The notes below the pieces were generated by a model. It saw only the letters and a list, made by a program, of their open reading frames with translations. It did not search any database and had not been told where the DNA came from. Shown here one piece after another: positions 28,041 through 37,956 of a DNA stretch of 64,000 nt. The stretch is from JBOGOC01 sp050747525 (GTDB taxonomy: Bacteria > Acidobacteriota > Polarisedimenticolia > JACPZX01 > DASXTC01). Numbering within the stretch: the stretch's first letter is position 1; every line of letters begins with the position of its first letter. The stretch covers positions 38,746 through 102,745 of the forward strand of contig JBOGOC010000001.1 of assembly GCA_050747525.1 (NCBI GenBank), written 5' to 3'. Position numbers and translations under genes: made by a program.

Positions 28041-28079
28041 AAAACGCCGCCGGGGTTCCTTACCGGATCCCCGGCGGCC
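28041..28079 (-). terminator. Intrinsic terminator for the 28124-28978 gene
   Basis: A perfect 10-base-pair GC stem (28046-28055 with 28069-28078; 13-base loop) is followed on the minus strand by GTTTTCTT. That is a proper T-tract 45 bases after the stop of the minus-strand lipoprotein gene. On the + strand no T-run follows, but the stem could still help end the radical SAM transcript. Confidence 0.8.
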
Positions 28080-28123
28080 GTTGCAGCGCGTACCGGCCCG
28101 CGGAGCCGGCGTCGCGCGAGACG

Positions 28124-28978
28124 CTACTTGTTGGGGTCGCTGTCCCAGTCCTGGGGCTCTTCCTTCTCCGGCTGGTCGTACATCTTCGACTTGTCGTGAT
28201 CCAGCCGAAGCGGCTCGTCGAGCTGCACCACCATCTCGGTGCCGGCGGGCAGGGTGATGTGCGGGCCATTCTTGGACACGATGATGGCGGTGCCGACGCC
28301 GCCGGCCTTGATGTCGGCGGGAAGCTCTCGCATCATCTTCTCGGCCTCCTCGGCCTCCTTCTCCATTTCGTCCTCGCGGCTGCCGAGCACCTCGCCGCCG
28401 GCCGATGAACCGCCGCCCAGGCCACGCTCGCGAGCCATCTTCAGCTCCGAAGGATCGGGGATGTTGGCCACGATGTTCGTGGTGAAGCCGTCGGGAAGCT
28501 CCAGCCGGGTGAAGGCGAGCGTCAGGCGGGCCTTGGTCGGGTCCATCTCGCCGGTCTGAAACGGCGGCTGCGGACCGGGCTGCTGGCGCGGCGGCCCGAT
28601 GGCCGGATCGAACACATCCTTCACGACGCCGTGGATGACGGCGCCCGCCGGTATGACCTGTACATCGTTCACCTTCACGGGCTCGATCACCTCGGCGGTG
28701 AACTCGTCCCCCTTCTTCGCGGTCTGCGAGTTCAGAGGCTCGTTGAGGCTCACCTCGATGAGGGCGTCCTGCGGCACGGTGAACTGTCCGGGCTGGGACA
28801 TCGTGCCGGTGCGGGTGTCGCCGTTGGGGTCCGAGCCGTAGCGCTCCGCCGAGCCGTAGCGATCGGCCGCGGGCGCATTCTCCCCGTACGGGTTCTCGGC
28901 CTGATCGTTCTGGTTGCGACCGCAGCCGGACACCGCAAGGGCGGCGACGGCCAGGGCGGCCATGAAAGCACGCGACAT
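28124..28978 (-). CDS. VPAGT-repeat lipoprotein, paralogue of 5872-6705
   Basis: 284-residue lipoprotein. The signal peptide ends AVSGCG (Cys about 19). The mature part has the same motif order as 5872-6705: a VPQDALIEVSLNEPLNSQT start, VIPAGAVIHGVV in the middle and LPAGTEMVVQLDEPL at the end. Instead of a glycine zipper, the central region has a charged, coiled-coil-like stretch (REDEMEKEAEEAEKMMREL). The C-terminal tail is acidic. No enzymatic motif is seen. The ATG at 28978 has AAGGAGGAACC upstream; an in-frame ATG at 28993 would disrupt the signal peptide. It has its own intrinsic terminator, so it is probably monocistronic. Confidence 0.8.
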   Translation of the reverse strand: MSRAFMAALAVAALAVSGCGRNQNDQAENPYGENAPAADRYGSAERYGSDPNGDTRTGTMSQPGQFTVPQDALIEVSLNEPLNSQTAKKGDEFTAEVIEPVKVNDVQVIPAGAVIHGVVKDVFDPAIGPPRQQPGPQPPFQTGEMDPTKARLTLAFTRLELPDGFTTNIVANIPDPSELKMARERGLGGGSSAGGEVLGSREDEMEKEAEEAEKMMRELPADIKAGGVGTAIIVSKNGPHITLPAGTEMVVQLDEPLRLDHDKSKMYDQPEKEEPQDWDSDPNK

Positions 28979-29112
28979 GGTTCCTCCTTGCAAGATCGTG
29001 TTGAACTCCTGGGCAGGCGCGTGGACCGGCGGCCCTTCGCTGCAACGGGCCCTTCGTGCAAGCCGCGGGCCACACGCGGGCCGGGAAGGCCCTCAGAAAC
29101 GACGCGACCTTC

Positions 29113-30285
29113 TCAGAGACGGGGCGCGGCGGCCGCCCCGACTGTCCGATCGGAGTGGACATCGGAAACTGGACGGGCCGGCCGGATCTCGACGTGGCCG
29201 GAGCTGTGTGTTCCCATCACGAAACCTGCCTCCTGGATCTCACCGGCCAGCGCTCCATGGGTGAAGCTCTTCACGAAGGCCCGGCGCAACGATCCATCGG
29301 CCGCCATCCAGCGGGTGTGCGTGGCCCCGAACGCGCGTTCCTGATGGTTCCGCCGCGCGATCAGCACGAGCAACAGGATGCCGCGGGCATAGGCGCTCTT
29401 CGTCATGCGGGCGGACAGGTAGACGACACCTCCCGGGCGAAGCCAGCGGCTCATCCGGGACAGCAGCTCCACGCGGGAGCTGCGGCCCGGCACGAAGCTG
29501 TAGACGTCGTACGTGAAGACGATGGCATCCAGCGAAGCGTCCGGCTCCTCGTGCTCCCGGAGATCGGCGGCCATGAACGTGACCTTCGACGTGCGTGCCG
29601 AGGCCTGTCTTCCGGCCGCCTCGACCATCGCGGACGAGAAGTCCACGCCGTGGACGGCGTACCCCGCCTGCTCCAGAAGGAAGCATTCGCTCCCGGCGCC
29701 GCTTCCAGCCACCAGCACGCGGCCCGCCGGGGGGACCGTCTGGCGGATGCGCTCGAGCAGCGGGTACGGCCTGCCCTCGTCGCGCTGCGCGCCATAGAAG
29801 GGGGCCTGGGTCTCGTACTTGCGTCGCACCGAATCCCCGGCCTCGATCGACGCGTCGATTCCACAGCGAGTCGCCTCGTGCAGGTCGATCCGCAGCCTGC
29901 GCCATGCGCACCCCGCCTTCGAGAAGGCGTGGCGCCGGAGATCCGCGACACCCAGGATGTCGCCGGCCGCCAGCGTCGCGTGACACGCGGGATCGGCGTC
30001 GGCGCCGAGGACGACCTGCCCTCCTTCCAGCCGCTGGACCCTCAGCAGGTCCATGATCCCGCCGGGCATCGCCAGCACCACATCCCCCTTCACGACCGAG
30101 GCGTCCTTCACCGGCCTCACCTCGACGCGCCCGCCGTGGAGGATGGCAGGGTGCATCCGGTCTCCCAGATAGGTGAGCGTCACCCGACGGCCGGACTCGA
30201 GCAACCGCTTGACCATGAACCTGGAGGCCGGGAGCGAGGGGTCCTCGAAGGCCACGATGGAGAGGGGTGCCCAGAAGGGGAACAT
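29113..30285 (-). CDS. Fusion of an S24/S26-like domain and a class I methyltransferase
   Basis: 390-residue two-domain protein. Residues about 22-120 resemble the LexA/signal-peptidase-like S24/S26 fold: LLESGRRVTLTYLGDRMHPAI, then VVKGDVVLA, LLRVQRL and AGDILGVA. The serine expected in the GxSMxP motif is replaced (GDRMHP), so the domain is probably non-catalytic. Residues about 155-330 are a methyltransferase with motif I RVLVAGSGAGSECFLL, acidic VHGVDFS and the WLRPGGVVYLS block. Class S24-like proteins often neighbour HprK-like kinases, and one lies 1.5 kb away at 31808. The gene diverges from the UbiD gene. The substrate is unknown. Confidence 0.72.
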   Translation of the reverse strand: MFPFWAPLSIVAFEDPSLPASRFMVKRLLESGRRVTLTYLGDRMHPAILHGGRVEVRPVKDASVVKGDVVLAMPGGIMDLLRVQRLEGGQVVLGADADPACHATLAAGDILGVADLRRHAFSKAGCAWRRLRIDLHEATRCGIDASIEAGDSVRRKYETQAPFYGAQRDEGRPYPLLERIRQTVPPAGRVLVAGSGAGSECFLLEQAGYAVHGVDFSSAMVEAAGRQASARTSKVTFMAADLREHEEPDASLDAIVFTYDVYSFVPGRSSRVELLSRMSRWLRPGGVVYLSARMTKSAYARGILLLVLIARRNHQERAFGATHTRWMAADGSLRRAFVKSFTHGALAGEIQEAGFVMGTHSSGHVEIRPARPVSDVHSDRTVGAAAAPRL

Positions 30286-30332
30286 ACCGGGATCCTATCA
30301 GGTAATATGAGGACCCATCGGGAGCGCGCGTC

Positions 30333-31811
30333 TTGGCCCACGACGACCTTCAGGATTTCCTGGCACAGCTCGAGAAGCACGGAGAGCTGCGCACCATCAA
30401 CGAGCCGGTCTCTCCGCACCTCGAGGTCTCGGAGATCTGCGACCGTGTGGTGAAGAGCGGGGGCCCCGCCCTGCTCTTCAAGAACCTGGTGCGCCGTGAC
30501 GGCGGGCGCTACGAGATGCCCCTGCTGATCAACACGTTCGGCTCGGAAAAGCGCATGGCCATGGCCCTGGGCACGCCGAGCCTGGACGAGCTGGCGGCCG
30601 AGATCGCGTCGTTTCTCGAGCCCGAGGTCCCCGAGACCCTGCTGGGCAAGCTCCAGATGGTACCCAAGCTGGCGAGGCTGGGCTCGCTGCAGCCGCACAA
30701 GGTGAATCGCGCGGCGTGCCAGGAGCTCGTGGAGACCTCGTCCCCGTCGCTCTCCGGCATCCCCATCCTGACCTGCTGGCCGATGGACGCCGGCCCCTAC
30801 ATCACCCTGCCGCTGGTCTTCACGCGCCATCCCGAGCTGGGCACGCGCAATATCGGCATGTACAGGCTGCAGGTGTTCGACGACCGGACGCTGGGGATGC
30901 ACTGGCAGCTGCACAAGGGAGGAGCCGAGCACTTCAGGGTGGCGCGGGCCCGCGGCGAGCGGCTGCCGGTGGCCATCGCCCTGGGCCCCGACCCGGCGGT
31001 CATCTACGCCGCCACCGCTCCCCTGCCTCCGGAGATCGACGAGCTGATGCTGGCCGGCTTCATCCGGAAGAAAAGCGTGGACATGGTGCGCTGCGTGAGC
31101 GTCGATCTGGAGGTCCCCGCCTCGTCGCAGATCGTCCTGGAGGGGTACGTTGATCCCCAGGAGATGCGCACGGAGGGGCCGTTCGGGGATCACACGGGGT
31201 TCTACTCGCTGGCGGATCAGTACCCCGTGTTTCACCTGACCGCGGTGACGCGGCGGCGCGACGCCCTCTACCCCACCATCATCGTGGGGCCGCCTCCCAT
31301 GGAAGACGCGTGGCTCGGGCTGGCCACGGAGCGGCTCTTCCTGCCCCTGGTGCGCAAGGTGCTGCCCGAGGTGGTGGACATGTGGCTTCCGCCCGAGGGG
31401 ATCTTCCACAACCTGGCCATTCTCAAGATCCGCAAGCGCTATCCGGGCCACGGGCGCAAGGTCATTCACGCCGTGTGGGGACTGGGGCAGCTCATGTTCA
31501 CCAAGGTGGTCGTGGTGGTCGACGAAGACTGCGACATCCGCAACCCGGCCGAGCTGGTCTGGCGGGTGGGGACCCACATCGACGCCAAGCGGGACCTGGT
31601 GCTGTCGGAGGGGCCCCTCGATGTCCTGGACTTCGCCGGACTGGCCCCCGCCTACGGCGGCAAGCTCGGGATCGACGCCACCCGCAAGACGCGCGAGGAG
31701 GGGTTCACCGGCGAGTGGCCGCCGATCCTCCGCATGGACGACGAGGTCAAGCGCCGCGTGGACGCTCTCTGGCCCAGGCTGGGCCTGCCGGAGCCGGGCC
31801 GCGGACGATGA
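30333..31811 (+). CDS. UbiD-family decarboxylase
   Basis: 492-residue prenylated-FMN-dependent decarboxylase of the UbiD family. The conserved EGPFGDHTGFYS motif near residue 285, the LPAVTI-type core and the C-terminal GKLGIDATRK block are all present. Members act on hydroxybenzoates, aromatic acids or, in the futalosine pathway, the naphthoate precursor of menaquinone. With mqnE, mqnC and mqnD in this window the menaquinone role is attractive but not proved. No UbiX is seen. The start is TTG at 30333 (GGGAGCGCGCGTC upstream) because the family N-terminus begins there. The stop overlaps the next gene as ATGA. Confidence 0.9.
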   Translation: MAHDDLQDFLAQLEKHGELRTINEPVSPHLEVSEICDRVVKSGGPALLFKNLVRRDGGRYEMPLLINTFGSEKRMAMALGTPSLDELAAEIASFLEPEVPETLLGKLQMVPKLARLGSLQPHKVNRAACQELVETSSPSLSGIPILTCWPMDAGPYITLPLVFTRHPELGTRNIGMYRLQVFDDRTLGMHWQLHKGGAEHFRVARARGERLPVAIALGPDPAVIYAATAPLPPEIDELMLAGFIRKKSVDMVRCVSVDLEVPASSQIVLEGYVDPQEMRTEGPFGDHTGFYSLADQYPVFHLTAVTRRRDALYPTIIVGPPPMEDAWLGLATERLFLPLVRKVLPEVVDMWLPPEGIFHNLAILKIRKRYPGHGRKVIHAVWGLGQLMFTKVVVVVDEDCDIRNPAELVWRVGTHIDAKRDLVLSEGPLDVLDFAGLAPAYGGKLGIDATRKTREEGFTGEWPPILRMDDEVKRRVDALWPRLGLPEPGRGR

Positions 31812-32788
31812 GCGGCAATCGCGTCACGGTCCATCGACGGCAGGGACGCCCTCCGGACGACGACGTCTTCGAGAGAGAGACCGCCTCGGGCGAGGCCGCC
31901 GGCACGCGGCGGGCCGTGCTCGACCTGCCCGGCCTGACGGTGGGGTTCGACGCGATGGACGAGGCGCGCCACGCCGCGTTCCTGAGCTGGTTCTCGCCGT
32001 ATGCCGCCGATCTCCCGGCGGGAGCCACGGCCACGCTGCTGCTACGCGCGCGCCGCGCCGGCGTGGAGCATTTCGTGTCGCCGCCTCCGGCCGGGCGCGT
32101 TGAGTACAACCCGGTCTTCCTCGAAGCTTCCCCCCGGCGCGGGCTGCCGGGACACTTCACCGTCCGCGCCTCCACCTACAGCCTCGCGGCGCGATTCTCC
32201 ACGAACCGGGCCGAAGGAGACCTGCTCATCTCGCGCGCCGGGAGCGAGCGTCTCGAGTGGGGCATGGAGAACGTCATGCGCGTGGCAGTGGCCTGGCTGG
32301 CGGTCTCGCGCGGCGGCTTTCTCATGCACGCGGCTTCGATCGAGCGCGACGGACGGGCCTGGCTCTTCTTCGGCCAGTCCGGCGCGGGGAAGTCGACCCT
32401 GGCCGCGCTGTCACGGCGCGGCCAGGTGATCAGCGACGATCTCACTCTTCTGCTGCCCGGGCCTCAGGGCGGCCTCGAGGCCGTGGGCTCGCCGTTTCGC
32501 GGCACCTACCGGGAGGGGACCCCGGCGAAGGGCCGCTTCCCCGTGGTGGCGGCGTTCCGTCTGAAGCACGCCCGTCCCGGCCAGACGGCCCTCGTGCAGC
32601 CGCTCGACCCGTCCCGTGCCCTGCCCGATGCCTTCGCCAACCTTCCTTTCGTGGTCGACCAGCTTCACGCGTCGCCCGAGCTGTTCGATTCGCTCGAGAG
32701 GGCGCTGCGTTCCGTGCCCATCCATCTGCTACGCTTCACACGGCACGACGACTCGTATTGGGACGCGATTGAGGCGGCCGCGCTTTGA
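31808..32788 (+). CDS. HPr kinase-like (HprK-related) P-loop protein
   Basis: 326-residue protein. The C-terminal half has the P-loop GQSGAGKST near residue 195 and the HprK-type downstream segment VISDDLTLL. The first half, with SRGGFLMHAASIERDG just before the P-loop, is as expected in stand-alone HprK-related kinases of the PqqA/lasso-like neighbourhoods, not in the phosphotransferase system. The sequence lacks the N-terminal HPr-kinase regulatory domain. Its target is unknown. It is translationally coupled to the UbiD gene and precedes the ABC transporter genes by 30 bases. Confidence 0.78.
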   Translation: MSGNRVTVHRRQGRPPDDDVFERETASGEAAGTRRAVLDLPGLTVGFDAMDEARHAAFLSWFSPYAADLPAGATATLLLRARRAGVEHFVSPPPAGRVEYNPVFLEASPRRGLPGHFTVRASTYSLAARFSTNRAEGDLLISRAGSERLEWGMENVMRVAVAWLAVSRGGFLMHAASIERDGRAWLFFGQSGAGKSTLAALSRRGQVISDDLTLLLPGPQGGLEAVGSPFRGTYREGTPAKGRFPVVAAFRLKHARPGQTALVQPLDPSRALPDAFANLPFVVDQLHASPELFDSLERALRSVPIHLLRFTRHDDSYWDAIEAAAL

Positions 32789-32818
32789 GCGGCCTTCGAG
32801 GTTCGCCTGACAGACACC

Positions 32819-33862
32819 ATGGACCTGACTCCCCCGCGCTGGGTGGCCGTGGTGGTGTGCCTGGTGGCCGCCATCTGGGGCTGCTCCGCCCGCGATGACG
32901 CACGGGAAGGCGGCGTGCAGGTGCGCGCCGGGCACTTCCCGAACGTCACCCACGCGCAGGCGCTCGTGGGACGTGCACAGGGGCGCTTCCAGAAGGCCCT
33001 CGAAGGCCGCGCGCACGTGTCGTGGCACGTCTTCAACGCAGGCCCGTCGGCCATCGAGGCGCTCTTCGCGGGCGAGCTGGATCTCGCCTACGTCGGGCCC
33101 AACCCGGCCATCACCGGGTACGCACGATCCCGGGGCCAGGCCCTGCGTGTGGTCAGCGGCGCCTGCTCGGGCGGCGCGGCCCTGGTGGTCCGTGCCGACG
33201 CGGGGATCGCGAGCGCGTCCGACTTCGCGGGCCGGAGCCTCGCCACGCCGCAGATCGGCAACACGCAGGACGTGGCCGCGCGCCACTGGCTGCTCGACAA
33301 CGGACTGAGCTGGCTCGAGAAGGGGGGCACCGTGAGGGTCCTGCCTCTGGCCAACAGCGATCACCTCGCCCTGTTCCTGAAGAAGGAGCTGGACGCCTCG
33401 TGGACCGTGGAGCCGTGGGTGTCGCGCCTGGTGAAAGAGGCGGGAGGCAGGGTCTTCCTGGAGGAATCCTCCCTCTGGCCGGGCGGGCGCTACGTCACGA
33501 CGCATCTGATCGCGGCCACGGCGTTTCTCGAGAAGCACCCCGATCTGGTGCGCGACTGGATCCGCGAGCAGATCGAGATCACCGCCTGGATACAGGCTCA
33601 CCCCGAAGAGGCGTACGCCGACATCAACCGCCAGCTGCAGGCGGACACCGGCGCGGCCCTACCGCTCCCGGTGCTGCAATCGGCGTTCACGCGGCTGGAG
33701 CTGACCGAGGATCCTCTGCCAGAAGCACTCCTCACGGCGGCCAGACAGGCCTTCGACCTGGGGTTCCTGGGCAAGTCGATGCCCGACCTCTCCGGTCTCC
33801 ACGATCTAAGGCCGCTCGAGGAGGCCCGCGCCGCGGCGCGCCCGGAGGGCCCGGCGCCATGA
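32819..33862 (+). CDS. Substrate-binding lipoprotein of a nitrate/sulfonate/taurine-type ABC importer
   Basis: 347-residue periplasmic binding protein. The signal peptide is followed by IWGC, an unusual lipobox with Trp at -2. The mature protein shows the SsuA/TauA/NrtA-type fold: AGHFPNVTHAQAL at the N-terminus, GPSAIEALFAGELDLAYVGP and the NTQDVAARHWL helix. Substrates of this class range from sulfonates to nitrate and aromatics, and none can be chosen. It overlaps the ATPase gene by ATGA. The position after UbiD hints at an aromatic or carboxylate substrate, which is inference. Confidence 0.85.
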   Translation: MDLTPPRWVAVVVCLVAAIWGCSARDDAREGGVQVRAGHFPNVTHAQALVGRAQGRFQKALEGRAHVSWHVFNAGPSAIEALFAGELDLAYVGPNPAITGYARSRGQALRVVSGACSGGAALVVRADAGIASASDFAGRSLATPQIGNTQDVAARHWLLDNGLSWLEKGGTVRVLPLANSDHLALFLKKELDASWTVEPWVSRLVKEAGGRVFLEESSLWPGGRYVTTHLIAATAFLEKHPDLVRDWIREQIEITAWIQAHPEEAYADINRQLQADTGAALPLPVLQSAFTRLELTEDPLPEALLTAARQAFDLGFLGKSMPDLSGLHDLRPLEEARAAARPEGPAP

Positions 33863-34683
33863 GCGAGCCTCTCGAGGTCGAGCGACCGGGCCCCGGCCAG
33901 GCCCCGGTGCTCAGCCTGCGCGGGATCACCAGGACCTTCCTGACGAAGAATCAGGAGCTGGCGGCCCTCGGTCCGATCGATTTCGAGGAGAGCGAGGGAG
34001 AGTTCGTGTGCATCGTGGGCCCCAGCGGCTGCGGCAAGACCACGCTGCTGTCGATTGTGGCCGGGCTGGAGACTCCCGACACGGGCCAGGCCCTCTTCGA
34101 GGGCCGGCCCATCCGGCGCGCGGAGCCCTCACGGATCGTGCTCTTCCAGGACCTGGCGCTCTTTCCCTGGCTCACGGTGCTCGGCAACGTGGAGTTCGGG
34201 CTGCGCCTCAAGGGGGTGCGCCGCCGCGAGCGCCACGAGATCGCGCGCCGACATCTGAAAATGGTGCGGCTGCGCGCCTTCGAGAACTCCTTCGTGCACG
34301 AGCTGTCCGGCGGGATGAAGCAGCGCGCCGCCCTGGCCCGCGCGCTGGCCATCGAGCCGCGCATGCTGCTGATGGACGAGCCGTTCGGCGCTCTCGACGC
34401 CCAGACCCGCGACGTGCTGCTGCTGGAGCTCCAGGATCTGTGGGCGCGCACGGGCAAGACGATTCTCTTCATCACGCACAACGTGTTCGAGGCGGTCTGC
34501 CTGGGGGACCGCGTGATCACCATGACCCGGCGTCCCGGGCGGATCAAGAGCACCTTCCACATCCCCCTGCCCCGGCCCCGGCGTATCGAGGACGACGCGG
34601 TGCTCGACCTGGCGGCGCGCGTGCGCGACGACCTGCGCACGGAGATGGACGAAGATCAGGAGCTGCAGGAGGGGCCGGTGTGA
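33859..34683 (+). CDS. ABC transporter ATP-binding protein, SsuB/TauB type
   Basis: 274-residue ATPase of the importer. Walker A is GPSGCGKTT, the signature motif is LSGGMKQRAALARAL, Walker B is MLLMDEPFGALDAQT, and the switch His is in FITHNVFEAVCLGD. Sequence and length match the nitrate/sulfonate/taurine class. It couples by ATGA to the binding protein and by TGATG to the permease, so the three are made in step. Confidence 0.95.
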   Translation: MSEPLEVERPGPGQAPVLSLRGITRTFLTKNQELAALGPIDFEESEGEFVCIVGPSGCGKTTLLSIVAGLETPDTGQALFEGRPIRRAEPSRIVLFQDLALFPWLTVLGNVEFGLRLKGVRRRERHEIARRHLKMVRLRAFENSFVHELSGGMKQRAALARALAIEPRMLLMDEPFGALDAQTRDVLLLELQDLWARTGKTILFITHNVFEAVCLGDRVITMTRRPGRIKSTFHIPLPRPRRIEDDAVLDLAARVRDDLRTEMDEDQELQEGPV

Positions 34684-35456
34684 TGACGGGCCCGCGGACG
34701 CGCCGCCTGGTCTTCTACCTGAGCCTGGTCGGTTTCTGGCAGGCGGTGCACACGTGGGGGCCGTGGCCCCCGTGGGTGGTTCCAGGCCCGGTGGACGTGG
34801 CCCGCGCGCTGGTGCAGGGGTTCGCCGACACCACCTTCCTGATCGCCATCTGGGTCAGCATGCGCCGCCTCGTGATCGGCTACGGGCTCTCGTTGATCGT
34901 GGGCGTGGTGCTGGGCCTCATCGTGGGCCGTTCCCGCTGGATGGAGGACACCATCGGCTCGCTCATGCTGGGCCTGCAGGCGCTCCCGTCCATCTGCTGG
35001 CTCCCCCTGGCCATCCTGTGGTTCGGCCTGTCTGAGAACGCCATCCAGTTCGTGGTCATCATGGGCGCCCTGCTGGCCATCGCCATCCACACCGATGACG
35101 GCGTGAAGAACATCCCTCCCCTCTACGAGAAGGCGGGCCGCAACATGGGAGCCAACGGCTGGCGGCTGCTGTGGTGCGTGGTGCTCCCCGCCGCCCTGCC
35201 GGCCATCATGTCGGGGGCCAAGCTGGGCTGGTCGTTCGCCTGGCGGTCGCTGATGGCCGCCGAGCTGCTCTATGTCAGCCTGGGGCTCGGCCAGCTCCTG
35301 ATGATGGGGCGCGAGCTGAACGACATGGCCCAGGTGATCGCGGTGATGGTGATCATCATCGCGCTGGGACTGGTGATGGATCAGTTCATCTTCGCCAAGC
35401 TGGAGCTGAGCGTGCGGCGGCGGTTCGGCCTGGCGGGCGGGCTGGAGCGGAGGTGA
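34683..35456 (+). CDS. ABC transporter permease, SsuC/TauC type
   Basis: 257-residue integral membrane subunit with about six helices. The EAA loop appears as EKAGRNMGANGWRLLWCVVLPAALPAIMSG in the C-terminal half. It completes the importer with the two preceding genes. The stop lies inside a palindrome shared with the convergent macrodomain gene. Confidence 0.95.
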   Translation: MTGPRTRRLVFYLSLVGFWQAVHTWGPWPPWVVPGPVDVARALVQGFADTTFLIAIWVSMRRLVIGYGLSLIVGVVLGLIVGRSRWMEDTIGSLMLGLQALPSICWLPLAILWFGLSENAIQFVVIMGALLAIAIHTDDGVKNIPPLYEKAGRNMGANGWRLLWCVVLPAALPAIMSGAKLGWSFAWRSLMAAELLYVSLGLGQLLMMGRELNDMAQVIAVMVIIIALGLVMDQFIFAKLELSVRRRFGLAGGLERR

Positions 35457-35465
35457 CCCGTCACC

Positions 35466-35467
<2 letters not shown>
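35450..35467. repeat. Short palindrome between convergent genes
   Basis: GAGGTGAC at 35450-35457 and GTCACCTC at 35460-35467 form a perfect 8-base inverted repeat with a 2-base centre. It contains the permease stop and ends at the stop of the macrodomain gene. It could serve as a weak bidirectional terminator, but no T-tract is present. Confidence 0.5.
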
Positions 35468-36024
<557 letters not shown>

Positions 36025-36035
<11 letters not shown>

Positions 36036-37905
36036 AGGCGTAGCGATCGCGCCGCGGATCGGCGGCCGCGGAGACGATTCCGGCCGCCCGATCGATGGTG
36101 ACGATGGTGGGAGCGCTGGCATGGCGCCAGTCGCCGATCACCTCGATGACGTGGCCGCGCCGCTTCAGCTCGGCGATCACATCCTCGGGCACGCGGCCTT
36201 CCACGCGCAGCTCTCCCGGACGGATCCGGTGCTGATCGAAGGTCTCCTCCAGGTGCAGAGTGTCGAAGCGCGGGGCCTCGAGCGCCTCCTGCAGCCCCAG
36301 CCCGAACTCGGCGATCCCCAGGAATACCTCGAGGAGCGTCTGGTCCTGCACGTCGAGCCCCGGCGTGCTGAACGCCAGCGACGGCTCCTCCCCGGGACGT
36401 GCCGCCAGCGTGGGCGTGAGCGTGTAGCGCGGGCGCTTGCCGGGGGCGAGCCGGTTCGGGTGCCCCTCCACGAGGCTGAAGGCCTGCATCCGCTGGCTCA
36501 GCGGGATGCCGGTGCTGCCGGCGATCACGGACGGTAGCCACGCACCGCTCGGTGTGGCGGACCAGAGATTCCCGGCGGCATCCACCACGTTGACGCAGGT
36601 GGTGCCCAGCGGAGACCTGTCGTCGGGAAGCGGCGGCCCCGGAGTGCCCGGCGCGAGCGACCCGCCCGCGCCACTTCCCGAAGGAGTCCCGGGGCGGACG
36701 TCCAGGCTGGCCCGCTGGGGATCGATCAACGGGCGGCGGCTGTCCGCGTAGGCCTTCGACAGCAGGGCATCCGCCGGGACGCGCACCATGTCGGGATCGC
36801 CGTACCAGCGGTCCCGATCGGCGAACGACAGCTTCATCGCCTCGGTCACGGTGTGGATGTAGTCGGCGGAGTTCTGCCCCATCGCCTTCAGGTCGAACCC
36901 TTCCAGCAGGTTGAGGGTCTGCAGCATCGCGGGGCCCTGACTCCAGAAGCCGACCTTGTGGACGGTCCAGCCCCTGTACGACGCCGAGACCGAGGGCTCG
37001 CGGCGCGCGTGGTAGGACGCCAGATCGGAGGCGCGCAGCAATCCCCCCTGCGCGCGTGAGAACGCGTCGATCTCCTTGGCCACCGGCCCGCGATAGAAGT
37101 AGTCGCGCACGGCGTCGATGGCCGCCTGCCGCGATGCGCCTTTCTTGAGGGCCGCCCGCTCGACTTCCACCATGGCTCGCAGCGTGCGGGCCAGCGCCGG
37201 CTGGCGGAACAACTCACCGGGGCGCGGCGGCCGGCCCTGCGGCAGGAACACCTCGGCGCCCCCCGGCAGCTCGCGGATGGCGTCGGCCCGCTGGGCGATC
37301 ACGCCGGACAGGAAGTCTCCCATCGGGAATCCGTCGGCGTGCTCGATCGCGGGGGCGATCACCTCTTCGAACGAACGGGTGCCGTCTTCGCGCAGGGCCA
37401 GCAGCAGCCCGTCCACCACGGCGGGCACGGTGGCGGCCAGTATCCCGGTGGCGGGAGGCGCCGGCGGCGGGCCGGCAGGCTTTGCCGGCGCGGTGCGCGA
37501 AGCCTGCGAGTCCCCTGGGGCCGTGGACGAGCGGGGAATCGAAGCCTTAAGGAAGTACTCCGCCGTCGCCTCGCGCGGCGCGGGGCCGTCGGCATCCACG
37601 GCCACCACCTTCTTCGTGGATTCGAGGTAGTAGAGGATCGAGGCCTCCCCTCCCATGCCGAAGTGCGAGAACTCCAGCACCGCTGCGGCGAAGGTAGCCG
37701 CCACGCCGGCATCCACGGCGTTCCCGCCGGCGCGCAGCAGGCGCATGCCGGCATCCACGGTGAGCGGATTCCCCGCGGCCACGGCGCCGTGGGTGCCGCG
37801 CAGCACCGGGCGGAACACCTTGCCCGGCGGGACGTGCTCCACCGAGGCCCCGACGACCGTCAGGGCCAGGCAGGCGACGAGAAGGCGCGGGCGTTTGAGG
37901 CGCAT
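36025..37905 (-). CDS. ggt: Gamma-glutamyltransferase
   Basis: 626-residue periplasmic enzyme that cleaves or transfers the gamma-glutamyl group of glutathione and similar peptides. A signal peptide (LLVACLALTVVGASVEH) is at the N-terminus. The N-terminal nucleophile motif of the small subunit is RSPLGTTCVNVVDAAGN, with the catalytic Thr in GTT, where the precursor would self-cleave. NAVDAGVAATFAAAV and HFGMGGEASILYYL are other family blocks. A Pro/Ala-rich insert (about 130-160) and a Gly/Ser/Pro-rich insert before the cleavage site are atypical. The ATG at 37905 is chosen for the signal peptide. Confidence 0.93.
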
Positions 37906-37956
37906 CACGAGCCAGCTTCTACACCGCCCGCGGGCGGTTGTCAATCGTCTCGGGGG

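Noticed and set aside
32819..33862. Binding protein considered as MqnA
   Set aside because: It has a lipoprotein signal and is directly coupled to ABC ATPase and permease genes, unlike the cytoplasmic MqnA.
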